This document shows, one piece after another, positions 40,936 to 49,640 of a DNA stretch of 64,000 bases; the stretch's first letter is position 1; every line of letters begins with the position of its first letter. The stretch lies in NCBI RefSeq assembly GCF_020715565.1, contig NZ_CP085839.1, forward strand, positions 3,348,001 to 3,412,000, written 5' to 3'. The notes under the pieces are model-generated. The model made no database searches. It worked only from the letters and a program-made list of their open reading frames with translations, and was not told the origin of the DNA. The position numbers and the translations under genes were made by a program. This stretch comes from Nocardioides sp. Kera G14 (lineage in GTDB: Bacteria > Actinomycetota > Actinomycetes > Propionibacteriales > Nocardioidaceae).

Positions 40936-42495
40936 TCAGCTCCCCAGCACGTCCACGACCACGAGTGCGACATCGTCGTCGCTGGTACCGAAGCCGCGCA
41001 GCAGGTCGTCGGCCGCGGCCTCGACCGGGAGATCGGCGGCTGACGCGGCTGCCTCGGCGACCCGCCCGAAGCTCACGTCGAGGTCCTCCTCGCGACGCTC
41101 GATCAGGCCGTCCGTCATCAGCAGCAGGCGGTCTCCGGGCTCGAGGGGCACCACTTGGTCGGCGTACGGCGGCTCGCTGAGGAAGCCGAGCAGGCGGCCG
41201 TGGCCCCCGACGAACGAGGCGGCGCCACGACGCACCAGGATCGGCGTGGGGTGACCGGCGTTGACGATCCGGATGCTGCTGCGGTCCGGTGCGATCAACC
41301 CGATGCAGGAGGTGGCGATCACCTCGGGGTCGTTGCGCAGCAGGACCCGGTTGAGCCGGTCCGCGAGGGCCGCCGGCCCGTAGCCGTCGTAGGCGTAGGC
41401 GCGCAGCGAGTAGCGCAGCTCGGCCATCACGACCGCCGCTTCGAGCGAGTGGCCCTGCACGTCGCCGATGACGACCATGAGGCCGTCCTCGACCTCGAAC
41501 GCGTCGAAGAAGTCGCCGCCGACCTCGGCATGCTGCTGGGAGGCGCGATAGCGGGCGGCGATCTCCAGGCCGTCCGGGCGGGGGAGGACGATCGGCAGCA
41601 GGCTGCGCTGGAGCATCATCGCCGTCTGGTGCTCACGCGCCAGGGTCTCGAGGTTCTCCAGGGCCACGACGGTGAACTGCGAGAGGCGCTCGAGCAGGAA
41701 GTCGTCGTTGGCCTGCATCTCCGAGACGGGCACCGCCACGAAGCCGCACCGGCTGCCCGCGCGCTGCATCGGCCAGACGCGCCACTGGGCGGTGCTCGGC
41801 CCCGGCAGCACCCGACGCCAGCTGTCGTCGTCGAGGCGCACGGTCCCCTCGCTGGTCAGCAGGTCCAGCAGGCCGAAGTCGCGCTCGTCGAGAGGCGTGG
41901 TCGTCACGTCGCCGCCGCCGGGGGAGGCGGCGGAGCGCATCGCGCTCTGCTCGTCCGCGAGTACGGCGACGGCGGGCCCGTCGAAGACCTCACCCGCTGC
42001 CCGGGCGACCGCCTCGGTCAGGCGCGCGACCGTGGCGGCGACACTGAGCCGGACCGCGGCGCGGTTGAGGGCGCTCAGCCGGCCGGCGAGCTCCTCGGCA
42101 TCGCGGCGTGCTCCTGAGGACCGGAGCAGGGTCCGGATCGTCGAGAGCAGCTCCTGCGGGTCGACGGGGTCGACGAGGTAGGCGTCGGCGCCGACGTCGA
42201 GGCCGGCCACCCGGTCGAGGGTCTCCATCGCCACGGCCGACACGTGGACGACGGGCAGCGACGCCCGGCTCGGGTCAGCCCGCAGCGTCCGCGTGATGTC
42301 GAGCCCGCTGCCGTCGGGCAGGTGCACGTCGAGCACGGCGAGGTCGACCGGCTGCTCCGAGAGCACGCGCAGCGCACCCGCGACGGTGTCGGCCTCGATC
42401 ACCCGGTAGCCCGAGCGCCGGAGCCAGCTCCCGAGCACGTAGCGCTTGGCGGGGGTGTCATCGCAGACGAGGACCAGGGGGAGCCGGTCAGGCAC
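40936..42495 (-). CDS. Receiver domain-SpoIIE (PP2C) phosphatase
   Basis: This 519-residue protein starts with a response-regulator receiver domain (1-125), with CDD at 11-13 and phospho-acceptor Asp56 (LAVLDVHLPDGSG). A GAF-like or helical linker follows, then a SpoIIE/RsbU-type PP2C phosphatase domain (about 300-519: EVGGDFFDAF, IGDVQGHSLEAA, LLMTDGLIE, DDDVALVVVDV). The neighbouring histidine kinase probably phosphorylates the receiver and so sets phosphatase activity, perhaps towards an anti-sigma antagonist encoded elsewhere. It overlaps the kinase gene by 8 nt. No sigma factor is in the window. Confidence 0.9.
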   Translation of the reverse strand: MPDRLPLVLVCDDTPAKRYVLGSWLRRSGYRVIEADTVAGALRVLSEQPVDLAVLDVHLPDGSGLDITRTLRADPSRASLPVVHVSAVAMETLDRVAGLDVGADAYLVDPVDPQELLSTIRTLLRSSGARRDAEELAGRLSALNRAAVRLSVAATVARLTEAVARAAGEVFDGPAVAVLADEQSAMRSAASPGGGDVTTTPLDERDFGLLDLLTSEGTVRLDDDSWRRVLPGPSTAQWRVWPMQRAGSRCGFVAVPVSEMQANDDFLLERLSQFTVVALENLETLAREHQTAMMLQRSLLPIVLPRPDGLEIAARYRASQQHAEVGGDFFDAFEVEDGLMVVIGDVQGHSLEAAVVMAELRYSLRAYAYDGYGPAALADRLNRVLLRNDPEVIATSCIGLIAPDRSSIRIVNAGHPTPILVRRGAASFVGGHGRLLGFLSEPPYADQVVPLEPGDRLLLMTDGLIERREEDLDVSFGRVAEAAASAADLPVEAAADDLLRGFGTSDDDVALVVVDVLGS

Positions 42496-43840
42496 CGTCG
42501 CCTCCCACCCCCGCGATCGGCAGCCGGAGCCGGAAGCGGCTGCCGACGCCCACGGAGCTCTCGAGCTCGATCCTCCCGCCCAGGGTCGTCGCGACGAGCT
42601 GCGCGAAGGGCAGCCCGAGGCCGGTGCCGCGCGCGGTCGCGTGCAGTGGGGAGGCCGCCTGGTAGAACTCCTCGAAGATCCGGTCCCGCTCTTCGGGGGC
42701 GATGCCGACGCCGGTGTCGGAGACGCTCAGCTCCACGTACTCCCCGTCACGAGCCGCGGTCAGCGTGATCGAGCCGCTGTCGGTGAACTTCGCGGCGTTG
42801 CTCAGCAGGTTGCGCAGGATGTGGCGGAGCAGTTCCTGGTCGGTGGTCAGGAGATCGACGCCGTCGATCTCCGTCGACATCGTCACGCCGGGCCGGAGGA
42901 TCGGCTCGATCACGCCGCGAAGCTCGTCGAAGAGCGGTTCGAGCTCCACCTCACCCAAGGTGGGCACGAGCCGGCCGGACTCGGCCTTCGCGAGGTCGAG
43001 CAACTCCTCGACCAGGCGCAGCAGGTCGTTGGCGCTCGCCCGGATGTAGCGCACCGGCTCGGTGTGCTCGTCGGGCAGCGGGTGCACCTGGTGCGGGTCG
43101 AGGAGCAGCCCGGTCAGCCCGAGGATCGAGTTGACCGGCGTGCGGAGCTCGTGGCTGATGCTGCGCAGGAAGCGGCTCTTGGCCTCGCTCGCCTCGCGCA
43201 GCTGGAGGTTCTTGTCGTCGATCTCGGCGTAGAGCGCCACGACGCCCTGGTTGGTCCGCTCCATCTCCTCGGAGAGCTCGGTGTAGAGCGCCATCACGCC
43301 GCGGTTGGTCTCCTCGAGCTCACGGTTGACCGACGCCAGGGCATCGGCCTGTCGGCGTACCTCCTCGAGAGTGGCGATCAGGTCGCGGTTCTGCTGGCGG
43401 AGCTCGTCGGAGGCGGTCGAGGCGTGCCGCACGAGCAGCTTGTCGGCGAGTTCGCCCAACTCGCTCTCCGTCGGCTTCATCCGCCCCAACCCCTTCTCCA
43501 GTCGTACGTCGACACCCTCTCCTCCGCGCAGGGGACTGCGCACCTCCTCGACCCCGTCGACGAGACGGGCGGCGGCCCTCAGTGCGGCCTCCCACTGCGG
43601 CGGGACGGCCGGGGCACTGATCGCAATGACGAGGATTCCGGTGCCTTCGACGGTCAGGCAGAGCTGACCCTGCCCGGTCGCGACCACCTCGCGGCCGAGC
43701 TCGCTGATGGCGGTCGCCACGCGGAGTGCGTCGAGGCGGTCCATGCCGAGCCCCTCGCCGCAGTCGCGGCCGAGGGCGCGGGCGAGGAAGAGGTCCTCCT
43801 CGGTGGCGAGCGTGAGCTCCGCCAGGATGGTTGAGTTCAT
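42488..43840 (-). CDS. Sensor histidine kinase of the stressosome operon
   Basis: This kinase has 450 residues. The N-terminal 115 residues resemble a degenerate RsbT/anti-sigma ATPase fold (RVATAISELGREVVATGQGQL). A coiled-coil stretch follows (about 145-222, with the near-repeats EETNRGVMALYTELSEEMER and ERTNQGVVALYAEI). The catalytic core has His230 (SISHELRTP), an N-box (HILRNLLSNAAKF), SVSDTGVGI and GTGLGLPFAQ. No membrane helix is present, so it senses within the cytoplasm. It overlaps genes on both sides (4 and 8 nt), consistent with operon cotranslation, and probably acts on the receiver-phosphatase. Confidence 0.92.
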   Translation of the reverse strand: MNSTILAELTLATEEDLFLARALGRDCGEGLGMDRLDALRVATAISELGREVVATGQGQLCLTVEGTGILVIAISAPAVPPQWEAALRAAARLVDGVEEVRSPLRGGEGVDVRLEKGLGRMKPTESELGELADKLLVRHASTASDELRQQNRDLIATLEEVRRQADALASVNRELEETNRGVMALYTELSEEMERTNQGVVALYAEIDDKNLQLREASEAKSRFLRSISHELRTPVNSILGLTGLLLDPHQVHPLPDEHTEPVRYIRASANDLLRLVEELLDLAKAESGRLVPTLGEVELEPLFDELRGVIEPILRPGVTMSTEIDGVDLLTTDQELLRHILRNLLSNAAKFTDSGSITLTAARDGEYVELSVSDTGVGIAPEERDRIFEEFYQAASPLHATARGTGLGLPFAQLVATTLGGRIELESSVGVGSRFRLRLPIAGVGGDGA

Positions 43841-44880
43841 GATCGACCCATCTCCACGACCAGCACGCTGGCGTCGTCACGGCGGGTGGCCGCGGCACGC
43901 ATCACGGTGGCACACAGGACGCCCGGTTCGTGGCCAAGCGCGCCGGGGAGGTCGTCGAAGCTCCACTGCTGGCGGATGCCGTCGCTGTGCAGGACTGCGG
44001 TCGAACGGCCCGTGAGGGGGACGGCCAGCTCGCGCAGGCGTGGCATCCGGTGGCCGACGATGCCGGGCTGGGACGGCAGCGTGCGGGAGTCTGCACCGAA
44101 GAGCCTGGTGACCACGTTGCCGACGCCTGCGTGGGTGACGGTGCGAGTGGCGTCGTCGTACCGCAGGAGGGAGATCGCCGCACCGCGCGTGCTGCCGAGG
44201 GCGGCATGCATCCGCTCGAGCAGTGCTCCCGGTGACGTGAGCTCGGACTCGAGCATCAGCTCCGCGGCCCGTCGTGACGCGTCCGCCGCCAGTGGCCCGT
44301 GGCCCAGGCCGTCGGAGAGCATGCCGATCAGGCCGCCCGGGAAGTCCCGGTAGACGGCGATGTCGCCGCACGCGCCCTCGCCGCCCAGGGGGCGGGTGAG
44401 GGTGTCCGCCCTGACGGCGACCGTTCCCGCGACCGGAGACGTCGGCGGTGCGGTGCCCGCCAGGACGGCCTCCGCGATCGTGCCGACCGCGGGCACGGAG
44501 AAGACGTCGAAGCGGTTCGAGAGCCGCACGCACGCTCCCAGCCCGATGCCGAGGGTCCCGCGCGTGGAGGCGCCGTCGGAGATGAGGGCGTCGATGTTGC
44601 GGCTCCCGGGCCCCGAGTCGATCGCGAGGATACGTAGGCCCTCGGTGGTGCCGTGCGGGCTGCGGAGCACGAGCTCGCCGCCGCCGGCGTGCTTCCTCAG
44701 GTTGGTGGCCAGCTCGGTCACCACGATCCCGACCTCGCCGACCCGCGACTCGTCGAAGCGGAGCTGGTTGGCAAGGGCGGTCGCGGCCCGGCGTACGGAG
44801 GCCACGGCCGCGTCGTCCTCGACACGCCACCACACGTCGTCGGCGACGCGCGCGGGAGGGAACACCCTCATCGCCGCCAT
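43837..44880 (-). CDS. ATPase-PP2C two-domain phosphatase (RsbT/RsbX-like)
   Basis: This 347-residue protein combines an N-terminal HATPase_c_2 domain (ESRVGEVGIVVTELATNLRKHAGGG, AIDSGPGS, LGIGLGACVRLS; residues 1-150) with a C-terminal SpoIIE-type phosphatase domain (IGMLSDGLGHGPLA, VLHSDGIRQ, RRDDASVLVV; 160-347). RsbX of B. subtilis resets stressosomes by dephosphorylating RsbR and RsbS, and this protein sits directly after rsbT, so it is the likely feedback phosphatase. It overlaps rsbT by 13 nt and the kinase by 4 nt. Confidence 0.88.
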   Translation of the reverse strand: MAAMRVFPPARVADDVWWRVEDDAAVASVRRAATALANQLRFDESRVGEVGIVVTELATNLRKHAGGGELVLRSPHGTTEGLRILAIDSGPGSRNIDALISDGASTRGTLGIGLGACVRLSNRFDVFSVPAVGTIAEAVLAGTAPPTSPVAGTVAVRADTLTRPLGGEGACGDIAVYRDFPGGLIGMLSDGLGHGPLAADASRRAAELMLESELTSPGALLERMHAALGSTRGAAISLLRYDDATRTVTHAGVGNVVTRLFGADSRTLPSQPGIVGHRMPRLRELAVPLTGRSTAVLHSDGIRQQWSFDDLPGALGHEPGVLCATVMRAAATRRDDASVLVVEMGRS

Positions 44881-45284
44881 TTGATGACCCGGACACGGGT
44901 GCCCTCACCGGGCGCCGTGTCGAGCTCGAACTCGTCGACGAGCCGTTTGGCGCCGGAGAGGCCGAGGCCCATCCCGCTGCCGCTCGTCCAGCCGTCGGTG
45001 AGGGCCAGGTCGACGTCGTCGATGCCCGGGCCCTTGTCGGCGAAGATGACCTCGACACCGGTGAGGTCGCCCCGCTCGACGATCTGAACGGTGGCCTCGC
45101 CGCCACCGCCGTAGACCAAGGTGTTGCGGGCGAGCTCGCTCGTGGCGGTCACCAGCTTCGTCTGGTCGACGAGGGACAGCTTGGCCGCCAGCGACAGGTC
45201 TCGGACGAGCTGTCGCACCCGGACCACGTCGGAGTCGGCCCCGATGTCGACGACGTTGACGCCGTCAGTCGCCGGCGTTGTCAT
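44868..45284 (-). CDS. rsbT: Stressosome switch kinase RsbT
   Basis: This 138-residue HATPase_c_2-type protein has LVTATSELARNTLVYGGGGEA (N-box), FADKGPGIDD (G1) and GSGMGLGLSGAKRL (G2). RsbT phosphorylates RsbR and RsbS, leaves the stressosome and activates a partner phosphatase. ATG 45284 gives MTTPATDG and overlaps rsbS by 20 nt; an ATG at 45308 would extend it by eight residues. In B. subtilis its target is RsbU. Here the partner is likely the SpoIIE-type proteins downstream, which is inference. Confidence 0.9.
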   Translation of the reverse strand: MTTPATDGVNVVDIGADSDVVRVRQLVRDLSLAAKLSLVDQTKLVTATSELARNTLVYGGGGEATVQIVERGDLTGVEVIFADKGPGIDDVDLALTDGWTSGSGMGLGLSGAKRLVDEFELDTAPGEGTRVRVIKWRR

Positions 45285-45669
45285 CCGACTCGACCGTGCC
45301 GGTGTCATCCGCCTCGTCCAGGCGGCTCCGGAGGAGTCGCAGGCCGCGGTCGACGTCGAGGGCCGTCCGCACCCCGCTGAGGGTGAGGCCGAGCTCGACG
45401 AGCGTGATCGCGACAGCCGGCTGCATGCCGACCACCACCGTCTCGGCGTCGAGGACCCGGGAGACGGCGGCCGTGGTCGAGATCATCCGGCCGATGAAGC
45501 TGTCGACGATCTCGAGTGCGGAGATGTCGATGAGGACGCCCTTCGCGCCCGTGTCGACGATCTTCTGGCTGAGGTCGTCCTGCAGCGTGAGGGCGATGTG
45601 GTCCTGGAGATCGACCTGGATCGAGACCAGAAGGACGTCGCCGATGCGGAGGACCGGGATGCGGTCCAT
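45265..45669 (-). CDS. rsbS: Stressosome scaffold RsbS (STAS)
   Basis: This 134-residue single STAS-domain protein holds the RsbS phospho-site Ser57 in ALEIVDSFIGRM. It forms the stressosome core with RsbR and holds RsbT until phosphorylated. A C-terminal acidic tail (EADDTGTVESDDNAGD) goes beyond the STAS fold. Its start overlaps the rsbR stop by 1 nt. Confidence 0.93.
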   Translation of the reverse strand: MDRIPVLRIGDVLLVSIQVDLQDHIALTLQDDLSQKIVDTGAKGVLIDISALEIVDSFIGRMISTTAAVSRVLDAETVVVGMQPAVAITLVELGLTLSGVRTALDVDRGLRLLRSRLDEADDTGTVESDDNAGD

Positions 45670-46508
45670 CAGGCCCTGCTGACGACGTCGAGGCCCGACC
45701 GACGCATGGCGAGGAGCATGGCGTCCGCGAGGCTCGCCTTGGTGTGGATGTCACCGAACTCGATGCCGAGCGCGACGACGGTCTGGGCGATCTGCGGGCG
45801 GATGCCCGAGACGATGCACTCGGCACCGAGGAGGCGGGCGGCCTGCACGGTCTTGAGCAGGTGCTGGGCGACCTGCGTGTCGACGGCGGCGACACCGGTG
45901 ATGTCGATGATCGCGTGCTCGGAGCCGGTCTCGACGAGTGCCTGGAGGAGCGCCTCCATGACGACCTGCGTGCGCGCGGAGTCGAGGGTGCCGACGAGCG
46001 GCAGGGCGACGATGCCGTCCCACAGCTTCACGACGGGGGTGGAGAGCTCCAGGAGCGTCTCGGTCTGCTGCGCGATGACGGTCTCACGGGCGGACGCGTA
46101 GGTCTCGAGCATGTAGAGCCCGAGGTCGTCCATCACCAGCGACAGCTGGGCGAAGGCGCGGTAGCCCTCGGCGTCACCGGTGCGCTCGAGCAGCTCGAGC
46201 ACGGCGGTCTTGAGCGCGAAGATGCTGGTCACGGCCTCCGTGGGGGAGAAGCCCTGACGACCACGGGTGCGGCCCAGGTCGGCGAGCAGCGCGCGCAGGC
46301 TGTCGAAGCTCTCGCCGCGTACGCCGGCGGCCGACTGGTCGGACCCTCCGGCGACGAGGCCGTCGAAGATCTCACGGATGTCGTGGGCCGATTCGGATAC
46401 GGTCATCCGACCGGTCAGATTGCGCTCGACGACGGCTGCCCAGGACTGCAGCAGTTCCTCACGGTTGTCGACCAGCAGGCGGACCCAGGTGTTGCTCTCT
46501 GTTGCCAC
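45669..46508 (-). CDS. rsbR: Stressosome sensor RsbR
   Basis: This 279-residue protein has an N-terminal non-haem-globin-like helical sensor domain (about 1-145) and a C-terminal STAS domain (about 155-270). Two threonines stand where the RsbRA phosphorylation sites do: Thr174 (LVGTLDSAR) and Thr211 (AAVDTQVAQHLL). The sensor part would turret out from the stressosome core and receive an unknown signal. GTG 46508 is preceded by GGAG with 5 nt spacing. It is the first gene of the operon. Confidence 0.92.
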   Translation of the reverse strand: MATESNTWVRLLVDNREELLQSWAAVVERNLTGRMTVSESAHDIREIFDGLVAGGSDQSAAGVRGESFDSLRALLADLGRTRGRQGFSPTEAVTSIFALKTAVLELLERTGDAEGYRAFAQLSLVMDDLGLYMLETYASARETVIAQQTETLLELSTPVVKLWDGIVALPLVGTLDSARTQVVMEALLQALVETGSEHAIIDITGVAAVDTQVAQHLLKTVQAARLLGAECIVSGIRPQIAQTVVALGIEFGDIHTKASLADAMLLAMRRSGLDVVSRA

Positions 46509-46572
46509 GGTGCTCCGTCCCTCAGTGCGTGTGCCCGGCCGTGCGTCGGCCGCTCGTCATCATGGCAGACCG

Positions 46573-47208
46573 TCATAGGCCCATGTAGCGGCCCGGGCGG
46601 TGGTTGAACGCCAGCACGATGTTGAGCAGCGCCGCCCCGAGCGCCGACCACAGCACCACCCCCGGTTCCAGGACCAGGAAGGACGCGAGCAGGACCAGGG
46701 CGTCGAGCGACATCATCACGTAGCCCGCCCGCATCCCGGCCTTCTCCTGCAGGATCACCGCCACCACGCTGAAGCCACCGATGCTCGAGTTGTGCCGGAC
46801 CAGCGCGAGCACGCCCATGCCCGTGAGGATCGCCCCGGCGAGGACGCCGTAGCTCCGGTCGAGGTGGTCCAGGCCGAGTACGTCGCCCTGCCATCCCGTG
46901 GCCAGCGAGACGGCGACCACGCTCAGTGCCGAGCGGATCGCGAAGTCGGCGCCCTTCTGGAGGAAGGCGACCACGACGAACGGCAGGTTGATCAGCGCGA
47001 ACACGAGCTGGAAGTTCCAGTTCGCCGCGTACGAGATGAGCAGGCTCAGGCCCGCGGTGCCACCGGTCACCGCCCCGGTGACGTGGATCAGGTAGAGGCC
47101 GAGGCTGGTCAGGAAGATGCCGATCGCGAGGCCGAGCAGGTCCTCGAGGACCCCGTGCGGCGGCGGCTCCGCGCGCAGGTCGACGCCCTCGTCCATCGCC
47201 ATACCCAC
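46573..47208 (-). CDS. YitT family membrane protein
   Basis: This protein of 211 residues has five or six membrane helices and resembles YitT proteins (HVTGAVTGGTAGLSLLISY, LINLPFVVVAFLQKG, HNSSIGGFSVVAVILQ). The function of YitT proteins is not established; some are linked to transport. It lies 64 nt upstream of rsbR and may be in the same transcription unit. The start is uncertain among GTG 47208, ATG 47202 and ATG 47196. GGAA lies 5 nt before 47208. Confidence 0.82.
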   Translation of the reverse strand: MGMAMDEGVDLRAEPPPHGVLEDLLGLAIGIFLTSLGLYLIHVTGAVTGGTAGLSLLISYAANWNFQLVFALINLPFVVVAFLQKGADFAIRSALSVVAVSLATGWQGDVLGLDHLDRSYGVLAGAILTGMGVLALVRHNSSIGGFSVVAVILQEKAGMRAGYVMMSLDALVLLASFLVLEPGVVLWSALGAALLNIVLAFNHRPGRYMGL

Positions 47209-47249
47209 GATGGTTCCAGCAGTGTGTTTCCTTCGCGAATCCCAGACAG

Positions 47250-47255
47250 TAGATT
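47250..47255 (+). promoter_or_regulatory. -10 box TAGATT of metX
   Basis: TAGATT would start transcription near 47262, giving a leader of about 37 nt to GTG 47299. No riboswitch-like structure is seen in this short leader. Confidence 0.35.
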
Positions 47256-47298
47256 GCCCACTGACTCACTGGACTATTACATGGTGGGAGGTGGCAAC

Positions 47299-48333
47299 GT
47301 GGCCGCCACGAGCGTTGCCCTCTTCTCCTCCGACGCGCCGCTGCGCCTGTCCCATGGGACCGACCTGGCACCCGTCGAGGTGTCCTACGCGACGTACGGG
47401 ACGCTCACCGAGGCCCGCGACAACGCCGTCTTCATCGCCCACGCCCTGACGGGCGACGCCCACGCCGAGGAGTGGTGGCCGACCATGGTCGGGCCCGGAC
47501 GGCCCGTTGACACCGACCGCTTCTTCGTCATCTGCCCCAACCTGCTCGGCGGCTGCCGCGGCACGACCGGGCCCTCCTCGACCAACCCCTCGACGGGCCT
47601 TCCGTGGGGACTCGACTTCCCGCTCATCTCCATGCGTGATGTGGTCATGGTCCACCGCGCGCTCCTCGAGCATCTGGGCGTCGAGCGGCTGCACGGGGCG
47701 GTCGGCGGCTCGCTCGGTGGGATGCAGCTCCTGCAGTGGGCGTCGGATGCTCCGGGTCAGATCGGCCGGGCCGTGCTGGTCGCGGCCAGCGCGCGGCTCA
47801 GCGCCCAGAACATCGCGCTCTCCCACGTCGCCCGGCAGGCGATCCTGCGCGACCCGGTCAACGGGCTAGCCGTCGCCCGGATGCTCGCTCACATCACCTA
47901 CGTCTCCGAGCAGGGGCTCGAGGAGAAGTTCGGCCGCTCCCGCCGTCCGGGATCGTCCCCCGGGCTGGGCGTCGAGTTCGAGGTCGAGAGCTACCTCGAC
48001 CACCAAGGGTCGACCTTCATCGACCGCTTCGACCGCCTCTCCTACCTCTACCTCACCCGGCTGCTCGACCACTTCGACCCGTTCGCCGACCCGGGCTTCG
48101 CCGCCCGCATCCTCGCCGCCGCGTCGCCGACGCGGTTCCAGCTGATCTCCTTCGACTCCGACTGGCGCTTCCCGACCGCCCACTCTGAGCTGATCGAGAA
48201 GCAGCTCCGCTCCGCCGGTGTCGACGTGGAGCGGCACGAGGTGCACTCGACCTGGGGACACGACTCGTTCCTGCTCGACCCGCCCGGCTACCTCGACCTC
48301 GTCCGCACGTTCCTGGGAGAACCCGTTGTCTGA
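47299..48333 (+). CDS. metX: Homoserine O-acetyltransferase MetX
   Basis: MetX converts homoserine and acetyl-CoA to O-acetylhomoserine, the first committed step of methionine synthesis. The 344-residue alpha/beta-hydrolase has NLLGGCRGTTGPSS, the nucleophile Ser in VGGSLGGMQLLQW, the acid Asp in FDSDWRFP and His in WGHDSFLLD. GTG 47299 was chosen because GGAGGT lies 6 nt upstream; ATG 47281 is in frame with no ribosome-binding site. The next gene, metY, starts inside the metX stop region with an 8-bp overlap, so the two reactions are coupled. Confidence 0.92.
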   Translation: MAATSVALFSSDAPLRLSHGTDLAPVEVSYATYGTLTEARDNAVFIAHALTGDAHAEEWWPTMVGPGRPVDTDRFFVICPNLLGGCRGTTGPSSTNPSTGLPWGLDFPLISMRDVVMVHRALLEHLGVERLHGAVGGSLGGMQLLQWASDAPGQIGRAVLVAASARLSAQNIALSHVARQAILRDPVNGLAVARMLAHITYVSEQGLEEKFGRSRRPGSSPGLGVEFEVESYLDHQGSTFIDRFDRLSYLYLTRLLDHFDPFADPGFAARILAAASPTRFQLISFDSDWRFPTAHSELIEKQLRSAGVDVERHEVHSTWGHDSFLLDPPGYLDLVRTFLGEPVV

Positions 48334-49640
48334 CCCGTCCGTCCCCTCCGACCACGTCTACGGCTTCCACACCCGCGCCATCCACGCGGGCAACATCCCG
48401 GACGCCGTGAGCGGTGCGCGGGCACTGCCGATCTACCAGTCGGCGGCCTTCGTCTTCGACGACACCGCGGATGCGGCCGCGCGGTTCGCGCTGCAGAAGT
48501 ACGGCAACATCTTTCTACTCCCGCGTCGGCAACCCGACCGTCGCCTCCTTCGAGGAGCGGATCGCCTCGCTCGAGGGCGGCATCGGCGCCGTCGCCACGG
48601 CCTCGGGGCTGGGCGCCGAGTTCGTCACCTTCGCCTCGCTCGCCGGCGCGGGCGACCACATCGTCGCCTCCGCACAGCTGTACGGCGGCACCGTCACCCA
48701 GCTCGACGTGACACTGCGGCGCTTCGGGGTGGAGACGACCTTCGTCTCCTCGACCGATCCGGAGGGCTACGCCGCCGCGATCCGCCCGAACACGAAGCTG
48801 CTCTTCGCCGAGACGGTCGCGAACCCGTCCGGAGAGATCGCCGACATCGAGGGGCTGGCGGAGGTCGCCCATGCCCACGGAGTGCCGCTGGTCATCGACT
48901 CGACCATCCCGACGCCGTACCTCAACCGCCCGATCGAGTGGGGCGCCGACATCGTCGTCCACTCCGCCACGAAGTTCCTCGGTGGGCACGGCACGACGCT
49001 GGGCGGTGTCGTGGTCGAGTCGGGGCGGTTCACCTATGCGCCGGAGCGCTTCCCGCTCTTCCACGAGCCGGTCGAGCACTACGGCGGTCTCTCGTGGTGG
49101 GGCAACTTCGGCGAGTACGCGTTCCTCACCCGGCTGCGTGCCGAGCACCTGCGCAACGTGGGCGCGACCCTCTCACCGCAGAGCGCGTGGCAGCTGGCCC
49201 TCGGTGTCGAGACCCTGCCCCTGCGCGTGCAGCGTCATGTGGAGAACGCGCGTGTCGTCGCCGAGTGGCTCGCTGCCGACGACCGGATCGAGTTCGTCAA
49301 CTGGGCCGGGCTTTCCTCGCATCCGCACCACTCGCGTGCTCTCAAATACCTGCCGAAGGGCCCCGGCTCGGTCTTCAGCTTCGGGATCCGTGGTGGTCGT
49401 GCCGCGGGTGAGCGGTTCATCGAGTCGGTGGAGCTCGCCAGTCATCTGGCCAACATCGGTGACGCCAAGACTCTGGTCATCCATCCCGCGTCGACCACGC
49501 ACCGCCAGCTCAGCGAGTCGCGTCTGGCCGAGGCGGGCGTCGGAGCCGGGCTGGTGCGGATCAGCGTCGGCATCGAGGACGCTGATGACCTCCTCTTCGA
49601 CCTGGACCAGGCGCTGGCCGCCGCGACCAAGGAGGGCTGA
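48326..49640 (+). pseudogene. metY: O-acetylhomoserine sulfhydrylase metY, frameshifted
   Basis: MetY makes homocysteine from O-acetylhomoserine and sulfide using pyridoxal phosphate. Translation from TTG 48326 (GGGAGA 5 nt upstream) gives DHVYGFHTRAIHAGNIPDAV through to FALQKYGNIF, then leaves frame. From 48516 the family sequence continues one frame on (YSRVGNPTVASFEERIASLEGG, with the Schiff-base Lys in HSATKFLGGHG and VIHPASTTHRQL near the end). The net shift is +1 at a TTT run (48512-48514). All downstream catalytic segments are intact. Either a homopolymer sequencing error or a very recent inactivation is likely. Confidence 0.85.

Noticed and set aside
47209..47298. Possible SAM riboswitch upstream of metX
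   Set aside because: The leader is only about 37 nt after the likely transcription start, with no conserved junction or P1 stem visible.
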